From Orientallactaga sibirica (Eukaryota; Chordata; Mammalia; Rodentia; Dipodidae): a stretch of 64,000 nt of DNA. Position 1 is the stretch's first letter, and each line of letters begins with the position of its first letter. Shown here piece after piece: positions 22,666 through 36,004 of this stretch. The notes under the pieces are model-generated. The model had not been told where the DNA came from. It made no database searches and saw nothing but the letters and a program-made list of their open reading frames with translations. Made by a program: the position numbers and the translations under genes. The stretch covers positions 8,145,001 through 8,209,000 of the forward strand of contig JAEOAD010000024.1 in assembly GCA_036365145.1 (NCBI GenBank). Reading direction: 5' to 3'.

Positions 22666-25600
22666 TAAACCTTATATTTAGATAATAGCCTAAATATACT
22701 ATTAAGACATTTTGAGTTATATTTAATACATTAGATACATAATATTTAATGTTCTATGTCATGAAAACTATCAGCATTATATATGTGCACATATACATCC
22801 TTATTCATTTATGTTTACAGAAATATACCTGAAGTGTGACTGCATGTATATGTTTATATCTATTTACATTTATAATATCAGTTTTTGTTATAGGGATAGA
22901 ACTGTGTATAAAATTTCAAGTCAAATTTGATCACTAGCCATTCTCCTAGTCACTGAAGTACATGTCATTGATCAATTTATCCAATTACAAAAATCCTTTC
23001 ATTAGCAAAATGAAGACAGTACTGTTAGAATTAATGGAGAATACTTTACTGTTAGATTAATGGAGGTCTCATGTAGCAGTCAGTCAATAACATGGGTAAC
23101 CTTTCTCATTTCAGGGTTATTTTGAGGATTAAATTGGCCAACTTTTGAAAACTGAGAATTTTCTGTATGTTTTTGATTTTACTCATTCTACTTTTTTTTC
23201 ATTAAACCTGTATCTGTCTAATACTAGATGCATATAAGCACTTTATGTTAAAATAATATTTTATAAGAAATACATAAAAAATGTGAGACTTGTTTACATA
23301 TGTTTATTTAAAGCAGAAACAGTGTTTTGGGAGTTGCTTTTAATTAATATAACATAGGATTATATCACCTTTAAATAAAAAGCAGCAGGTTGACTGTTGT
23401 GATTTCATCTTTTATGGTGAAATTAATATGGCTGTATGAGAACTCTAATTTTAAGATGTCATAAAAAAGCTTATGTGCTTCTGAATTGGGACCCATAATC
23501 ATTTAAAATAATTAAAAGAACAAGTGGTATACACAGATCATTAAGTACCAGGATGATAGTATAGCTATGTGGAACTGAATAGCATGTTAATATAAGCAAT
23601 TCTTAATGTTTAAAATCACTAAAATTAAGTAAAATAAATCAGATACACCCAAAATGCCACCCATGTCAAAGTGATAGACAACTTGCTTTTGAATTTTCAA
23701 TGTATAAAACAACACCTGAGATTTTAAAATCCATTTTATAGAGAAGAAACTAACCGTCACTTATATCACTAGCATTGACTAGCATATTGTTTAACCAAAG
23801 TAATTATTTAATTATAAATAATAATACACATTATATAATAGATCCTGGTGAAATTTATACATTGAACATGTAAGTCATAATTTCTTTAACAAATTAATAC
23901 ACAGTTTTAATGAAACTGTGTCATCTATTAAAATAACTAGGACTGTGGCAATCTGCACATTAATCTGAATGAAATTTGATAAATTTGAATAAGTACAAAT
24001 TAACTTTATTCTAGTGAATAAGCATTGAAGAAATGTGCACAATTTTTTATTTGAACAACTTTATGTAGAATAAGTATGAGACACTAAATAAAGCTATGAG
24101 TTAGTCCACCAGAACACTTTAGCATAATTTTAATAGTCTAACTGAGGTCTATGATTATAATGTCATATTTAGCTAAATTTTAACTAGAGTAATGTGGCAT
24201 ACTTGAAATGACATGAGTGGTGTCAGCCCACTGTGTGTGAAACATCTAAGAGAGCAAAACATGCACATTTAAAGGGACTTGGGATTGTCAAGCACGCAGA
24301 CCCAGGTCTGATTAATCAGCCACCCACCTAAGACCAGTCACAAAATTTGCACAAGCCTCCCCATGCAAACCCACACATACATTGATAATTAAAAAGTGCA
24401 CGTTTTATAGACTAATTTGAGTCCTAACCCACTTACTACACATTCACACAAACAGTAATATGTACAAGAGAAATGGAGATGAATTAACCACGTCTTGAAA
24501 GGAAAACAAAAAGTGATTGTTACATTAATGAATGTTGGGGGTCTCTAAATTTGCCACATTTTCTCTTTTTCTGGTCTTCCTGTTCTCCCTCATCATAGGC
24601 TCATAAGCTATTATTACTTTATCAGCAAGGATCATGGTTACTTTGAAGTTGGGTTTCCCAATAAAATTTAGGCAATTCTGTGTTATGAAAATGATCAAAT
24701 TCATTTTACTAAGTAAGAAAGTAAAGTCTCCTAATCACATCCTTTGGCCTATTTCACTTTTCACATGGAGCTCTCTTCAACTGGTATACTCATAACCTAA
24801 GTCTGAGTCTGGAAATTCTCCCTAATTCATAAGCACATGTAAACCTGCACTATTATTTTGAAAAGATTTCTCTAAAGAATGTGACTAATGCTTTCTAATC
24901 TGTAACAAATATTTATGCTAACCATTTAAATAAATGCATCTGAATAACTGAATAATTTTAAAAATAATTCTCCATTAGGCCAAATTCACTACCAACCTAT
25001 TTTTAGAAATAGAAACATATTCCAAGTTAGATCAAACAATTCTTTGGATGAATAAAAATAGCTGGCTAATTCATTTGTGATACTTCTCTGTTTGATTTTT
25101 AGAAGAAGCTATTTTGTATCTTTTGAAGATTTGATTATTTTTTAATTCATGAAATTTAAAAAAATCAAAGTATTTGTTCTAAATCCCTAGCAAAAGGATG
25201 TTATGCCTCTTGAAGAGCATTATATAATGCCATTATATTTAACCATAAAAATGAGCACTTGCTCAGCATATACCATCCACATTGTGTGCTACATTTCTGT
25301 AGTGCTGTAAAGTAGATGGGCCCTTGATTGCAAGTCTTAGATAACTTAATGAAGGAGAACCTACATCTATGAATAAATTTAATAATAAGTAGACTGACGA
25401 GTAGACTATTTTTGAGTATATATAATATGGTTTAAGCTCACCATATACAAGTATTCATTTACAAAATATTAAAGTAGCAACATTATTATTTTAAAATGAC
25501 ACAGCATGTGTCACAGATGATTAAACAAGTTACCCCTGAAATGTAACCCAATAATTATGTATTTCAACAAGATTCACTAATTAATAATTTTACACAGTTC

Positions 25601-26197
25601 CCAATGATCATTTGTGCCTACTGGTTACATTTTGTAGATGCATAGCATAACAACACATTTCTCTTGAAAACAAAAAGGTAAGTATACCCCCCATACACTG
25701 TACATATGATATCATCAGCCTGACAACACTGCAGCAAGGGTTCTATGACACTTATTTTACAGATAGTTACAGGAGCTCATTAAGTCTTCCTCCATAACAT
25801 GCTCACCCAGGAACCATATCACTGCTTGCCTCTTGGAAGCTGGGGCCATGCCTATTTTGTGTTACGAATAACAAAGCACTCCTATTCAGCATTTCTTATT
25901 CCATTTCCAGCTTTACCTTCTTTGTAGGAATCCTTACTCTATGAAATTCACAATTGATTTGTCCACACATTTCTAAGTGACTTATCTACTGGAATGCAAA
26001 TTGCATGATGCCAATGCTTTCAACATCGCTAGCATTTAGTATGTAGTGACAACTCTATGCATTTTGGTTAACTGTCAGAATACATATACTGTGTGAATTG
26101 AATGCACTCATACTCCTACCATTATATAGCATGTGTTCTCCTTGGAATAATATTTCTTCAATCAAAATGAGTTAAAATTCTAATTCTCTCTCTGTGT

Positions 26198-26199
<2 letters not shown>
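22666..26199. other. Unique AT-rich DNA, possible conserved block inside
   Basis: About 3.5 kb with no recognised transposable element. The part near 24200-24640 is less AT-rich and contains the palindrome ctgattaatcag at 24308-24319. A 9-bp stem with a 5-base loop occurs at 23899-23921. No reading frame over 60 codons is present. Confidence 0.45.

Positions 26200-26233
<34 letters not shown>
26200..26233. repeat. (AC)n microsatellite
   Basis: Uninterrupted AC run of 34 bases. Confidence 0.97.
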
Positions 26234-26235
<2 letters not shown>

Positions 26236-27624
26236 ACTGGAAACACAGATATATATTTTCATTATCATTTAAGATAGCAAGAAATCCCAATTTTATATTA
26301 GTTTAGATCAGTGATCCTCAGGATATACAGATCTGTGCATAAACAAGCAATCATACATATTCAGGATAGACAAGAACTCAAAAAGGTAAATCTTCACAAT
26401 GTGCTCTAAGTCTGCAGGTTTAGTACAAAACTAAGGATAAATAATCAGTCTAGTTACCCTTTACAGAAAGGAACTAAATCCCTAACATGGCACTGAATAC
26501 ATTTTTTAAAATAAATTTGTGTAAATTTTATAATCACTGTCATTTTATATATTTTAATTACCCATTATAAAGCTAATAGAATCTTTTTGGTGCCACTCCT
26601 TCTTTTAAAAGGCATATTTTAAAATGTTATTTCAATAAAGATGAAGATATAATGATATCAGTATGCCAAATCTTATTTTAGAGTGATTTCGAAAAGACCA
26701 GTGAACAAAAGACAAAATGTAGTAGTTACAAAAATGTGGTATTAAGCATAGTTTCCATGTTTTATGCCCATTATGCTCTCTATGTCTCCATTGTCAATCA
26801 TTAATAAAGTATTTTTTAATAACTAAAGGTTTTTCTGTCTTATCCTAGAAAAATATTCAGGAATTCCATCATCTTTCTTATATTGATTTACTTTATTAAA
26901 TTATTAGTGCTTGCATGACTCTATCTTTCTTACCTTACAGGCAAGCATATTAGTTTTATGCCCTTTTTAATAGTGTAATTTGTTCAGAATCATACAATTA
27001 GATTATATCTGTGGTATCATCTAACATAGGTTTTAATCAGTTTAGCAGAGCTAGTCTCCAATGGTCACATGCCTTCATGTTCAGTAACCAGCCTGTATAT
27101 GCACTTTTAGTAATATCATTGAAATTATAATAACTGTCTTCAAATCTAGCATTTGTTAAGTTTTTACTGACAGTCTCCATGAATATAGACAATATATATT
27201 ATCATAATTCTCTCTTACCATCCATTTTATCCCCATCCCATATCCCTCCTCCTCTGAATCCTTGGTAATTGCTAGGCATGATTTTTAATACATTATTATA
27301 TTAACACTCACAACAACATTATGTCCATCATTTTTAGGGTCACCAAGATTACGGTTACTGTTTGGCAGACTGATATCTAAATGTATTTGTTATATTTACA
27401 ACTGTAGATGTCTCTGTTCAGTAGAAGTTTCTTTCCATATCAAATATATTCTAGAATAATGCCCTTTCCAACTTGTTCTTTTGAACCTCAGCATTCCATC
27501 TCTGCCAGGAAAGAGATACTCATTGGCCCTGTCTCATCAATAAACTAACTTAGATAATATCTAATAATTGATAGAATGGGAGAAAACATAACTTTTCGAA
27601 GCTGCTTCAATAAACTGAAACACA
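26234..27624. other. Unique AT-rich DNA
   Basis: No gene, RNA or repeat family recognised. Confidence 0.45.
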
Positions 27625-27627
27625 TTT

Positions 27628-27775
27628 AATTTTTTGGAGATAGGGTCTCCCTGTAGTCCTAGCTGACCTGGAATTCACTATGTAGTCTCAGGCTAACCTC
27701 AAACTCACAGTGATCCTCCTATCTTTCTGCCTCCAAAGTTCTGGGATTAAAGGTTTGTACCAGCATGTCTGGCTT
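27628..27775 (-). mobile_element. B1 SINE, minus strand
   Basis: Clear reverse-strand blocks: gagatagggtctccctgtag, ggaattcactatgtagtctc and ttctgggattaaaggt. The copy is moderately diverged and its tail is not obvious. Confidence 0.88.
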
Positions 27776-28100
27776 GAAAAACCCATATTTATCATTTGAA
27801 TGAAATACAAAAGATTTTAAGGCATTTCAAGAAAAAGCCATGCAGTCCTCTTTCTCCTGAAGAGTTGAAACAGTTCTCAATATTTTTAAGTTAAAAATAT
27901 ATCATAGAACTTGATGAGATCTTATTTCCTCTTCTAAGACTCTGGCTGCTTATTAATATTTTGCCATCAGATGTAAACTTGGAATTAATTTTGAATTTAC
28001 AATATAATACTGAGACAAAGTAGGCCCCAAAATATACTGAGGTAAATGAAAGCAGTCCACAATACTAGTTATATAAATTTATCTCTATAATCTAAATCCA

Positions 28101-28318
28101 GGGCTAGAGAGATGGCTCAGCAATTAAAGCACTTGCCTATAAAGCCAGTTGACCAGGGTTTGATTCCTCAGTACCTAAGTTAGCCAGATACGCAAAGTAG
28201 TGCATTCATCTGGAGTTTGTTTTCAGTGGCTCAAGGACCTGGCACCCATATTCACACACTCTCTATCTCTCACTCTCTGTAATTTCTGCTTGCAAATAAA
28301 TAAACTATTGTTTAAAAA
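28101..28318 (+). mobile_element. B2-like SINE
   Basis: Head 'gggctagagagatggctcag', B-box-like 'ggtttgattcctcag', body 'catctggagtttgttttcag', a CT-rich part and a gcaaataaataaac tail. Confidence 0.9.
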
Positions 28319-28539
28319 ATCCCTACAAGGTATTTGTGTCTGTATCTTTTACATTTGTGTTTAGGAAATGCTAAAATAATAGATATTTATTGCTAATACA
28401 GGTAATTTCAGCAATAGCACCATTAGCCATAAAATTTCTCTGAAAGTTACAAGATATAAAACTGTTGACCCTTCCATAATAAACACTTTTTTTTTTCCCG
28501 ATACAGTATTTTAAAAGCACTTTCCATAAGTGCATACAT

Positions 28540-28900
28540 TGCCAAATCATGCTTTGTTCTGATACAGGAGCTGCTCAGTTCCCCCATCAAACACCTGGAT
28601 CTCAATGAGACACACAATCACCAAAGCAGGCAATAAGATGTATTTGTTTTCCTGGATGGAACTAATTAAAAGTCAAGGTGTTCATTTTGGCACACCACAA
28701 AGAAAAATGCTTCACGTTTTTGAATCAAAGTAAAGAACACTGCATAGTCTCATTATAGCTTAGCAGAGAAGTCTGCCTTCAGTCTGCTGGAAGTAAATGT
28801 TTTAAAAAAGGTAGATGAAATTGACTGGCTTTGTTGTAATTCATCATTCTGTGGACTACAGTAAAGCTTTATTTATCGATCTTTTTAAATTTTTCTTCTA
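28540..28900. other. Unique block, possible conserved non-coding element
   Basis: A repeat-free stretch with balanced base composition relative to its surroundings and homeodomain-type AT cores (aactaattaaaag near 28662). It has no long frame. Conservation is inferred from appearance only. Confidence 0.2.
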
Positions 28901-28930
28901 AGTAGACATTTAAAATGTTTTTTGTTCTTT

Positions 28931-28980
28931 TAAAAATATTTCATTTATTTATTTGCAAGAGAAAGGTACACACACAGAGA

Positions 28981-29021
<41 letters not shown>

Positions 29022-29168
29022 GGCATGCCAGGACCTCTAGCCACTGCAAAAGAACTCCAGATACATGCCACTTTGTGCATCTGCCTTTATGTGGGTACTG
29101 AGGAATCAAACCTGGGTCCTTTGTCTTTGCAGGCAAGTGCCTTAACCACTAAGCAATCCCTCCAGCCT
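28931..29168 (-). mobile_element. B2-like SINE, minus strand, with (GA)n
   Basis: The tail 'tttcatttatttatttgcaa', a GA run at 28980-29018, 'gggcatgccaggacctctag', 'tttgtgcatctgccttta' and the head 'taagcaatccctccagcc' give a nearly complete element. Confidence 0.95.
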
Positions 29169-30831
29169 GAGACATTTTTTTTCTTAATTATTAGGCACAA
29201 GAAATGTTAATACCACCAATGAAATTTATACGCAATATCCTTACATATGTTTTATATCTACATTTTATGCAGACAAAAATATGATTTTATTCCATTTCCC
29301 TAGAAGTCAATTTTGGAGCCCATAGGCACTGTATCTTTCCAATGTTAATATGTGCAATATATGAAACTCAATGTTAAGTGAAAACATAATTACATCAATA
29401 GAACTTTTAATGTACCTATGAATTACTCATTGTTATAGATATAATTTTTCATTACAAATATGAGAATGAAGAATAGAAAAATAGTTTTTGGTAAAAACAA
29501 CTTCAGAGTCATAAATTATACAGTAATTCTGTAAAACAAGATATTAATAAACATAAAATTAGATATAAAATATAGCTATGTTACAAAGTCTTTAAAAATA
29601 ACTTCAAAAATGCAACAATCCATTTGTGTGCTTTCTAACTTTGTAAACAAAAATGTTTAAACCCTGAAGGGAGATTATGAAGAGAAAGTCAGTAGTAAAT
29701 GTGTCCATGTTTTAGAACATTAGTGTGCCAGAAGAAACAAAAGTAGAAAAATCCCTGCTTTTTTTTTTAAGACAGGAATTTATAAATTAGTTTATAAAAT
29801 ATATTGTATAACTTCAATATAAGTACACATTATATTTCAATTTAGTGATAGAATCTGTGGAATTGAATTGACTCTACCTTGGGTTTATCTCTTCCTCACT
29901 GTTGTCGCATTGTCTTTGTTTAGGATTTAGCTCATTTTGTTTTACTTCTCCATTCAGGTAAAGATTGAAGGATGGGTGGAGGGGCAGAAAGAAAAGAATA
30001 TACAGAATAGTTTAATATCAGTAGATTTGTATATAAAACATTTTAAATTCCATGGTGACTGACAATGCTACATAGTCATTAAACTACACAGAGATAAAAT
30101 AGATGAAGCGGACCTAATTTCTGTGTACTGTTCTGGAGTGGGATGCATCGTATTATGATTGGCAGCTGTTGTTGCTGAAGCCTGGGGTAGGCTTTAAAAG
30201 TTAAGGTGGGTTCCACAGCTAGAATGCTCCTCTATGAATAGTGGGCATGGCACATGTGTGTACTCTGGGCATCTTTCACAGATGATTCATCCATGTGATG
30301 ATAGCTGCGGCTACAGTCTTACAGACAATGCTGGTCCTAAGCAACCCACTCAGGAGTGGGAGGATAAAAGAGCCTGTGCTGGATGGTTCCGGATGTCTTT
30401 CAGTGTTGTCCCTTCCTCTGTGGCTATGCTTTATCTTTTTCCTTAACAAAAGGTGCTCCTGAGAATTGAGTAATTCATATGAGGTTTTTCTCAATTGAAC
30501 ACTTAAGATGATTAAATCCTATTTAATGAAGTTAGTAATGCAAACAATATGTCTTTCTAAAAATGCAAATAGTGTCCAATGGAACGCAGCAGATCATTCT
30601 CTGGGGATGTTGACTTGTTTGCATAGTTTTGTATCCACCTTAAATTTAATTCAGTCTTCCTTAGGTAATAATAATGCTTGTGATTTTGGCTTCTGTTTTA
30701 TATCAAAGATAGTCACTTAATGATACCCTCATTATTTAACAAATTAGGTCTTATGGAAGTTTTCAGTTGATATCTGGAGAATATTATATACAATTTTACC
30801 ATGTGTGTATAATTAAATAAAAGACACATAG
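29169..30831. other. Unique DNA, no gene recognised
   Basis: AT-rich up to about 30100, then a somewhat GC-richer block at 30100-30460 with two overlapping 70-codon frames on opposite strands. Neither frame resembles a known family. Confidence 0.4.
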
Positions 30832-31085
30832 ATTAGTGTTTAGTACCAAAGGCATTAGTAGACTGGGTTTGAATCCAGGTTCTGATGGTACTGTGATTCT
30901 ACTCTGTTTCTTAAGTCCTTCAAGAATACATTGAACTTTAGACACTTAGACTGTCTATGTAAACAAAATGGGAATTGTATCAGTTCTTATCTCATGTGCT
31001 TTTCTCAAAAGTGAGAAATGCCATACAATCAACTTAAACTGTCCATTGCTTGGAGCTAAATATTAGGAGATACTTGGAGTAGCAA
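30832..31085 (+). mobile_element. MIR element
   Basis: 'gactgggtttgaatccaggt' near 30862, a decayed core, then 'aaaatgggaattgtatcag' near 30965 and 'tcttatctcatgtgctttt' follow the MIR order. The part after 31015 follows the MIR 3' end loosely. This is an ancient mammalian SINE. Confidence 0.65.
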
Positions 31086-31130
31086 TGAGAGTAGTGATGG
31101 GCACATGACTCTCATTTTCTTCTTTTTTTA

Positions 31131-31322
31131 ATATTCATTTATTTGCAAGCAGAGATAGAAGAGATAAAGAAAGATTGAGAATAGGTGTGCCAGGGTCTCC
31201 AGCTTTTGCAAACAAACTCTAGATGTGTGTGCTACTTTGTACATCTGGTTTAACATGAGCACTGGGGAATCCAACTCAGATCATTAAACTTTACAGGCAA
31301 GGGTCTAAACCACTAAGCCCAG
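31131..31322 (-). mobile_element. B2-like SINE, minus strand
   Basis: The tail 'attcatttatttgcaagcag', 'gtgtgccagggtctccagc', 'tttgtacatctggtttaa' and the head 'ctaaaccactaagccc' are present. Confidence 0.85.
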
Positions 31323-31608
31323 AAAGTATTTTCATTTAAATTACCTAGAAAAAAGATTATGAAATAGTTTGATATCACTTTTGTAAAAGCAAGTTTTGAT
31401 TTTTCCAATTTCTTTTCTGAATATTTATCTAAATAATTGTCTGGTAAATTACTGTTGCATCCTACTTATTAGTTGTTTTCCTCTTAGAATGAGGCTTAGT
31501 ACACATGTTTACCAGAAATGAGTGAGCTTCCAAGGACATTGCCCCTATCTACATTCAAGTAACTCAAATAGGACAATCGATATTTACAAACAGCAAACTT
31601 ATTTGTTA

Positions 31609-31768
31609 AAGATATTTTATTTATTTGAGAAAGAGAAAGAGGCAGACAAACAAATCCCAAATGCATACACCACTTTGTGAATCTGGCTTCACCTGCGTAC
31701 TGGGGAATCAAACCTGGTTCCTTAGGTTTTGCATAAAAGTGCCTCAATTGCTGAGCCATCTCTCCGGT
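31609..31768 (-). mobile_element. B2-like SINE, minus strand, internally shortened
   Basis: The tail 'attttatttatttgagaaag', 'ccactttgtgaatctggctt', 'gggaatcaaacctggttcc' and the head 'ctgagccatctctccggttt' are present. The segment between the GA-rich part and the 'caaatcccaaatgc' stretch is shorter than in its neighbours. Confidence 0.88.
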
Positions 31769-31769
31769 T

Positions 31770-33397
31770 TAAAACTTATTTTTTTATCATCATAAAAACA
31801 CAGTAAGATACTATTAAAACAACTTTGTTCAAGGTGTGGAAACAGATTAACACAAAAATTATAAGCTCCAACCAACCATATATATTTTCCCCCAAAGCAA
31901 TAGCAAATGCATATCACAAATGCAATCAAGGTGTCAAATCCACTCTAGCAAAGTTATTGTGCCAGCCCATTATTAATGTTGCCTCCCAGGGAATTTCCAT
32001 TTCCACATAAGCTGGGCCAAATTTTATTCACAACTTTACATCATCATCTGTTCCCATTAAATATTTCAAAATCCATGTATCATGGAAAGAAAGATGAGAC
32101 TTAAGAATATGTATGTGAAACAGAACAATAAAAACAACAACAACAAAAAAAAACACCATAAAAACGCCATGACATATTTGCAAAGAATTTACAATATTGA
32201 CACTAATTGGTGGTAAATTTGACAGGTTATAGATAAGTGAGTTGTCTGCTGAAGAGGAAATTTGTATATCAATTTTTTCTGTCTTCTTTTCCTTGCCAGT
32301 CACTGGAAATGTTGGTGCATGGGCTAGGGTGAATTGAGCCATTGAAGGCGAGAGTGGGGAATTAGTTGCATTCTCTTGCATGTTTCCTACTGCCAAAGAA
32401 AAGCACTATTGTCTTCCTTCCCTTTCAGCCCTAAGGACCTCTGCCAACTTCATTGAGAAAGTCAAGCTGCATGTCCAAGTGGAAGTGAGCAGGGCTTCAC
32501 ATCATTTTGCTCTGGGTGGGGGTTGTGGTGAGTTCTAAACACGAGCATGACTGGGCTTCCTTCACATTTGCAGTTTTGCTGAGTTGCTGAATGAAAATCA
32601 TGAAACATGGAAGTCAAAATAAAGAAGGAAAGAGGGCAAAGCACAAATGTATAGCTGAAGTAAAATTGCACTGGTGCTATTTACAATGTGTTCTGTGTAC
32701 AAATACTAGGAAATTGCACGCAGTAAATGCATGCGGAGTCCTGAACTATAGAGCGCAATTTTATCAGAGAAATGACATAAATGGTTCTTCTCACAGATGA
32801 ATGAATGCACTGGGTAGATAAAAATCCACTTCCCATAATGAGACCTAATTAAGGGTATCAATTAAGTCATCCATTGTCATATCTCGAACATAAGGTTTTG
32901 AGGACTTGAAAGCAGTCCACATCAAAGCAAGAAATATTGAGAAACTTGTCAAGGAAAGCATGTGCTAGCAGGATTCCCATGAGGAATATCTGGAAATTGA
33001 ATAGATGAACAGAGTTTGAATATGTGGAATTTTAAGAAAATAACATACTATCTATTGATAAAAGAACTGCTACTTCTTCAACACTGAGATTTTTTTTTAA
33101 TTCAATAATATTTAACAGCCTGACTGGTAGTTTAAAGTTTACATAGACAATGTTAATTCACTATAAGGTAAAGTAAAAAATAAAAAATAAAAAATAAAAA
33201 AACAATTTTGTCTTATAAAAACAAAAGATTACACTGTTTATTTATTTATTTTTTTTCAGAAAACATTGCTGTAGGTGCAGGATGTAAGGATAAATCTGTC
33301 CAAACCCAACAGACAGAATGTTGCATGCATTTGGTTAACTATCTTCCTAGCACATGGCACTTGTACCAAGACAAGGATAAAGTAGCCTGGACTTAAA
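31770..33397. other. Unique DNA, no gene recognised
   Basis: Frames of 60-122 codons occur on both strands, the longest at 32028-32396 (minus) across an ACA-rich run, without family resemblance. A (TAAAA)n run occurs at 33174-33201. 'ttattttttttcag' at 33246-33259 looks like a splice acceptor, but nothing downstream supports an exon. Confidence 0.4.
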
Positions 33398-33628
33398 AAA
33401 ATATATTATTTTACTAATTAATTAACTAAGTTATTTATGAGAGAGAAAGAGGAAGAGAGAGAGAGAAAGAGAGAGAGATTGAGTGCAGCAGGGTGTCCAG
33501 CCTCTGCAAACAAACACCAGACATATGTGCCACCTTATATATCAGGCTTACATGTATATTTGGGGAATCTAACCTAGGTCCTTTAATTTTGCAGGCAAGC
33601 ACCTTATCCGCTAAGCAATCTCCCCACT
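33398..33628 (-). mobile_element. B2-like SINE, minus strand
   Basis: The tail is followed by a GA-rich run at 33439-33478, then 'gcagggtgtccagcctctgc', 'tttggggaatctaacctagg' and the head 'ctaagcaatctcccca'. Confidence 0.92.
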
Positions 33629-34588
33629 GTTCTAGGCTGATCTCATTCTCTTATGCTTTCTGTAACTTTGGTAAATCGTGGTGATTTTTATTAATATATT
33701 TTTATGGTGTTTTATAGAAGTCTGGGAAAGTAACCCTCCAGAAAACCTCTAAAAACATGCAGGATATGTATAGTAAAAACTGTGAAATGCCTAAGCCAAC
33801 AGTTTTATTTGGTAATAAATTTAGTCATATGACATAATTGCCATATGGCACAACGAACTCTGTGTGTTTGTCTGTGCTTCATTAACATGAGCTCCCAGCA
33901 TTTCTTCTTTGTTTGTACAAGATCCATTCAAAACATGTCTTTTTGCAAGCAAAGCAAGGTGAGACATACATATAGTCCTTTAAATGAACTCTCTAAGTGG
34001 CCATTGCATTTTGAAAAGCAGGAAGAGAGTATGATATTATTCAATTGAAGATTGGCCTTGAAATCAGGATCAAAATGAACTCAAGCTCCCAAATATTTAT
34101 ATCTGTGACTCTGCAGAACCTTCTCATTGCAACCTATTTATCCTAAATACCTTTTCCTAACAAGTAATTTTAAGGATGTCAACACAATTTACTAGGGTCA
34201 GGATCCAAATGTAAAACAAGTAACTGATTTAAATTAGTTTATTTGCTCAGGAAAAAAAATGGCTATAGGACCTGGCATGTATCATATGATTATTAATTCA
34301 GTTGTTCTTGGCACATAAAGCATCATCTTTGTGGTAGCAGGTGGGTTTTAATAGTGAATTAAATCACAAACTGTGTAGAGTGAGGAACACAATGCGCTTT
34401 CAGCAAGGTATAGTAAATGGGAAAATAAAAGGATTCCATCCACGATCTATTCTGAGCCTAAAGCTGTACAGTGTTTAGCAGTTTGCTGTCTCTATTTTTC
34501 TGTTGTCAGTTTGTGTATTGCTTTTTTATTGTGGCCAGTATTTCTGCTGTCATTCTCATCATCCTCTTATCAATTGAGTTTTGATATT
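33629..34588. other. Unique AT-rich DNA
   Basis: No gene or repeat family recognised. Confidence 0.45.
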
Positions 34589-34806
34589 TTTTTAACTTTT
34601 ATTTGCATGCAGAGGGAGGATGGGAGGAAGACAGAAAGAGACAGAGACAGAAAGAATGGACATTCCAGAGCCTCTTGCCCCTGAAAGTAAACTACAGACA
34701 GACACAGCACCACTTTGTGCATTTGGCTTTATGTGGAAATGGAATGCAACCCTAGGCTGGCAACCTTTGCAAGCAAATGGATTTAACCATTGAGCAATCT
34801 CTACTC
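34589..34806 (-). mobile_element. B2-like SINE, minus strand
   Basis: The tail 'tttaacttttatttgcatgc', an AGA-rich run, 'ccagagcctcttgcccctg', 'tttgtgcatttggcttta' and the decayed head 'aaccattgagcaatctct' are present. Confidence 0.88.
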
Positions 34807-34989
34807 TATTGGATGCCTTTTATGAAATAAATTCCATTTCTACATGCTGCCTGTAAGCAGTCATCAATGAAAGTTTTACATATTAGCATCAATACATCTT
34901 CAGCCTCACCACCATCAAATTACCATTGCAGCAGTGAGTAAAAAAATAATTCTTATTTCTATTGCAATGTGCTTTTACAAAATTATGCA

Positions 34990-35111
34990 TGACAAGGACA
35001 TATCACATAGATTATTAGATTAATACATATTGTCTATTAGGATAGATGAATGACAAGGACGTATCATATAGATTATTAGATTAGTATGCATTGTCTATTA
35101 GGATAGATGAA
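34990..35111. repeat. 61-bp tandem duplication, two copies
   Basis: Copy 1 is 34990-35050 and copy 2 is 35051-35111, directly adjacent. They differ at six positions, all of them transitions, with no indels. No SINE or microsatellite is involved. Confidence 0.92.
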
Positions 35112-35451
35112 TGAAGGTTTTGCTACTCATAAATCAACTATCAGACAAAATTATCACAGAAAAAAGTGGAGAGTTAAGTAGACACTAGAACTTTGTGCAA
35201 TCAGGAAGTCAGGTCACCTTATACAGAAAATAATTCAGCTTCCTGTGAGCCTTTAGTCTTCACATGTAATATTTATACTGAGGCTATGTTTGGTCAAGTT
35301 ATACAACAATCCAAGTATTTGGAAACCCACTCATTTTTAAAATACTTTAACAAAATGTTTTACCATAATATAAACAATTAGAAAATGTTAAAAAGGAGCC
35401 AATTGAACAGATATTTTTAGGACTTCCATAAGCCGACAAGGCCAGTTAGGA

Positions 35452-35633
35452 ACGCTGTGGATGTCTGAAGAATATGTCCCCAACAAACTCATGCGTTTGA
35501 ATACTTGGTTCTCAGCTGATGGCAATGTGACGCCCTGAAGTAGGAGGTGTGATGCCTGGGTTTGACCTTGGAGGTTTATTATCTGTTCCATTCTATCTGC
35601 TGCTTTTGTTTGGGTGTTTCATCTCAGCAATGC

Positions 35634-35640
<7 letters not shown>
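35452..35640 (+). mobile_element. MaLR-type LTR fragment with poly(A)
   Basis: 'tgtccccaacaaactcatg', 'gtttgaatacttggttctca' and the terminal 'tttcatctcagcaatgcaaa' are MT/ORR1-type LTR landmarks. The element is shorter than usual, so it has internal deletions. A 31-base A run at 35640-35670 replaces the usual end. Confidence 0.55.
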
Positions 35641-35672
<32 letters not shown>

Positions 35673-36004
35673 AATTACTGGGCCAAGCAATCATGAGTTT
35701 TTATTGCCTGTTTATATTTTTTTCAAGAAAAGAATATAATGTGATAATATGTTCATCTTACCCTAAGCTTTCTAACTTCATATGCCATTTCATAATAATC
35801 TGATACCGTTCTTCGTAATGATAAGTATACTCAAACACCTGAAGATGTGAAAATCTTCTATTGCTTCCCTAGCCAGCATATATAGTGTGTTAGTAAAAAG
35901 CAAGAGTTTTGAACCTTATTACCCACTATACTACGCATATAGAGACATCAGTGAGAACCTCGATAAACATTTTGAAGAGGTCTTCTGGCCCATCTAGAAA
36001 GGAA

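Noticed and set aside
30100..30460. GC-richer block that might be a CpG-poor promoter or exon
   Set aside because: No CpG cluster, TATA/initiator arrangement or protein-like frame could be supported.
32028..32396. 122-codon minus-strand frame with a hydrophobic run
   Set aside because: The Phe/Val run comes from an ACA-rich simple stretch; no family resemblance.
33246..33400. Splice-acceptor-like polypyrimidine tract followed by an open frame
   Set aside because: The downstream frame has no recognised protein similarity and no donor in a sensible position; such tracts are common in AT-rich DNA.
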